From Bacteroidota bacterium (lineage in GTDB: Bacteria > Bacteroidota > Bacteroidia > Flavobacteriales > Flavobacteriaceae), in assembly GCA_023434025.1 (NCBI GenBank), contig JAEYTL010000008.1, positions 248,001-312,000 on the forward strand: a stretch of 64,000 nt of DNA. The letters are read 5' to 3'. This document shows positions 62,500 to 64,000 of the stretch, piece after piece. The notes beneath the pieces are model-generated. The model was not told the origin of the DNA, searched no databases, and saw only the letters and a program-made list of their open reading frames with translations. The position numbers were made by a program, and so were the translations under genes. Position 1 is the stretch's first letter, and every line of letters begins with the position of its first letter.

Positions 62500-64000
62500 A
62501 TGCTAATAGATGAACAAAATAATGCCCGTTTAATTACATTTATTGACACTGAAATTGAACCAAACAAAGGTAAAATACTTGATATAGGTGCAATTAAACA
62601 AAACGGTAGTCAATTCCATAAAACATCTTTAGGGGATTTTATTCAATTCCTAAAAGGCGATGATTATGTTTGCGGGCATAACATATTAAATCACGATATA
62701 AAATATATAGGTAAAGCAATTTACGATGCTGGTGTTAACCCTTCAAACATAATTGATACGCTGCACCTATCTCCCCTACTATTTCCAACAAAGCCCTACC
62801 ATGCGTTATTAAAGGACGACAAACTTCAGACGGAAGACACAAACAACCCGTTAAACGATGCCATTAAGGCACGGGATTTATTCTATAGTGAGGTTGCCGC
62901 TTTTCAGCAAGCAGATGAAACCCTTAAAGAAATCTTCTACCTTCTCTTAAATTCTACAAAGGAGTTTAGTGCATTTTTTAAGTTTATAAATTACAGGAGT
63001 ATAAATCCTGATGCAGAAGCACTGATTAGATTAAAATTCCGTAACGAAATTTGTGAAGACGCAAATCTAACCCAAATAATAGCTGAACATCCTATTGAAC
63101 TGGCGTATTGTCTGGCATTGATCAATTCATTTATAACCCATAAAACAGTGCACTCCATTACACCTCCATGGGTGTTAAAGAACTTTCCCGAGGTAGAGCG
63201 TATCATGCGATTCTTACGGAGTAAACCTTGTATAACCGGTTGTAATTACTGTAATAACGCCCTTGACATTTACAAAGGATTAAAAAGATTCTTTGGTTTT
63301 GATTCATACCGGACATATGGTGGCGAGCCGCTCCAGGAAAAAGCCGTTAAGGCAGCCGTGAATAACAAGTCGGTACTGGCTGTTTTTCCAACAGGTGGAG
63401 GAAAATCAATTACATTTCAGGTTCCGGCACTCATGAGTGCCGAAAATTCAAAAGGATTGACCATCGTAATTTCTCCGCTTCAATCTCTAATGAAAGATCA
63501 GGTTGACAACCTCGAAAAGAATGGCATAACCGAAGCCGTTACCATTAACGGCTTATTAGATCCTATTGAAAGAGCCAAATCGTTTGAACGGATTGAAGAT
63601 GGTTCTGCTTCTATTTTATACATATCTCCTGAATCACTGCGGTCAAAGACTATCGAAAAGCTAATTTTAGGGAGGAAAGTGGCACGTTTTGTCATTGATG
63701 AAGCACACTGTTTTTCCTCATGGGGACAAGACTTCAGGGTGGATTATCTATACATTGGCGATTTTATAAAATTAATTCAGGAAAAGAAAAACCTCGAGGA
63801 TGGTATACCGGTGTCCTGCTTTACCGCAACGGCCAAACAGAAGGTCATTGAGGACATACGGGATTATTTTAGCGAAAAGTTATCGCTGGACCTTGAAGTT
63901 TTCACGTCAAAAGCATCGAGGACTAACCTTCAGTACAAGGTGTTTGAAAAGCAAAATGAGGAAGAAAAATATTTGACTGCCCGGGATTTAATTGAAGAGA
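62500..64000 (+). CDS. DEDDh exonuclease-RecQ-like helicase fusion (3' partial)
   Basis: An open frame of 500 codons from ATG 62500 runs off the window. Residues about 13-130 form a DEDDh 3'-5' exonuclease: FIDTEIE, GHNILNHDIKYI, then a late H..D in HALLKDD and NPLNDAIKARD. A linker carries CITGCNYC (C244, C248, C251). From about residue 265 a RecQ-type helicase follows: GGEPLQEKAV, Walker A FPTGGGKSITFQVP (about 295-308), DEAHCFSSWGQDFR (D400), FTATAKQKV. C-terminal domains are not visible. It lies 133 bp after the UPF0489 gene and may be an independent or associated defense gene. Confidence 0.85.
   Translation, partial: MLIDEQNNARLITFIDTEIEPNKGKILDIGAIKQNGSQFHKTSLGDFIQFLKGDDYVCGHNILNHDIKYIGKAIYDAGVNPSNIIDTLHLSPLLFPTKPYHALLKDDKLQTEDTNNPLNDAIKARDLFYSEVAAFQQADETLKEIFYLLLNSTKEFSAFFKFINYRSINPDAEALIRLKFRNEICEDANLTQIIAEHPIELAYCLALINSFITHKTVHSITPPWVLKNFPEVERIMRFLRSKPCITGCNYCNNALDIYKGLKRFFGFDSYRTYGGEPLQEKAVKAAVNNKSVLAVFPTGGGKSITFQVPALMSAENSKGLTIVISPLQSLMKDQVDNLEKNGITEAVTINGLLDPIERAKSFERIEDGSASILYISPESLRSKTIEKLILGRKVARFVIDEAHCFSSWGQDFRVDYLYIGDFIKLIQEKKNLEDGIPVSCFTATAKQKVIEDIRDYFSEKLSLDLEVFTSKASRTNLQYKVFEKQNEEEKYLTARDLIEE

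Noticed and set aside
55707..64000. A hidden hsdR in the island
   Set aside because: No frame shows an HsdR PD-(D/E)xK nuclease plus motor. The RecQ-like gene has DEAH motifs of the RecQ type and a DEDDh domain instead.
1..64000. CRISPR array or insertion sequence
   Set aside because: No regularly spaced direct repeats and no transposase frame were seen on either strand.

Overview
The window looks like chromosomal DNA from a Bacteroidota of the family Flavobacteriaceae, probably Flavobacterium or a close relative. It is A+T rich. Translation starts lack Shine-Dalgarno sequences. Promoters match the Bacteroidota pattern (TTG, about 19 bp, TAnnTTTG), for example before HU, the tRNA, L31 and an outer-membrane protein. 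Lineage-typical families include two type IX secretion (T9SS) type B sorting-domain proteins, carboxypeptidase-regulatory-domain TonB receptors, DUF4290, DUF4199, DUF5686, START-like, a LytS-type kinase with a 2TM domain, and a 6S-Flavo-like RNA between zapA and rny.

Layout. 0.1-5 kb: 2TM proteins, a sensor histidine kinase and a TonB-dependent receptor, all on the minus strand. 5-9 kb: nudK-like/VOC pair, a pRiA4b ORF-3-like protein, a decayed four-helix-bundle gene between inverted repeats, and a nucleoid-associated protein. 9-21 kb: a two-gene ABC exporter, two large secreted surface proteins, an esterase and a SPOR-fused exported protein. 21-29 kb: L31 with a structured leader, a glycosyltransferase, phosphosugar mutase, an MsbA-like exporter and small accessory genes. 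29-33 kb: an M23 peptidase with a TonB receptor and a lipoprotein. 33-38 kb: a ZapB-like coiled coil, zapA, 6S RNA, rny, xerD and two outer-membrane barrels. 38-45 kb: two M14-fold proteins (one apparently catalytically dead), aroQ and a DUF5686 protein. 45-53 kb: DUF493-DUF4290-murA, an AAA kinase-like protein, recQ, fmt, HU, YqgE, an aminotransferase and a START-like protein.

A tRNA-Met at 53.4 kb marks a change from housekeeping DNA to a visibly A+T-richer defense island that runs to the window end. A promoter at 53.84 kb precedes a tightly packed run: AbiEi-like antitoxin, AbiEii toxin, HsdM, HsdS, an AAA ATPase, an HNH endonuclease and a UPF0489 protein. It is followed by a partial DEDDh exonuclease-RecQ helicase fusion cut by the window end. 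No hsdR is present. The best candidate for an undescribed system is therefore a type I-like methylase/specificity module whose effector is an ATPase-HNH pair (Septu-like in logic) plus an arginase-motif UPF0489 protein.

Other points worth checking: MurA has Asp in place of the catalytic Cys (predicted fosfomycin insensitivity), an M14 paralogue has lost zinc ligands and the catalytic Glu, and the L31 mRNA leader can form a nested hairpin. All calls are from reading the sequence; no database search was possible.
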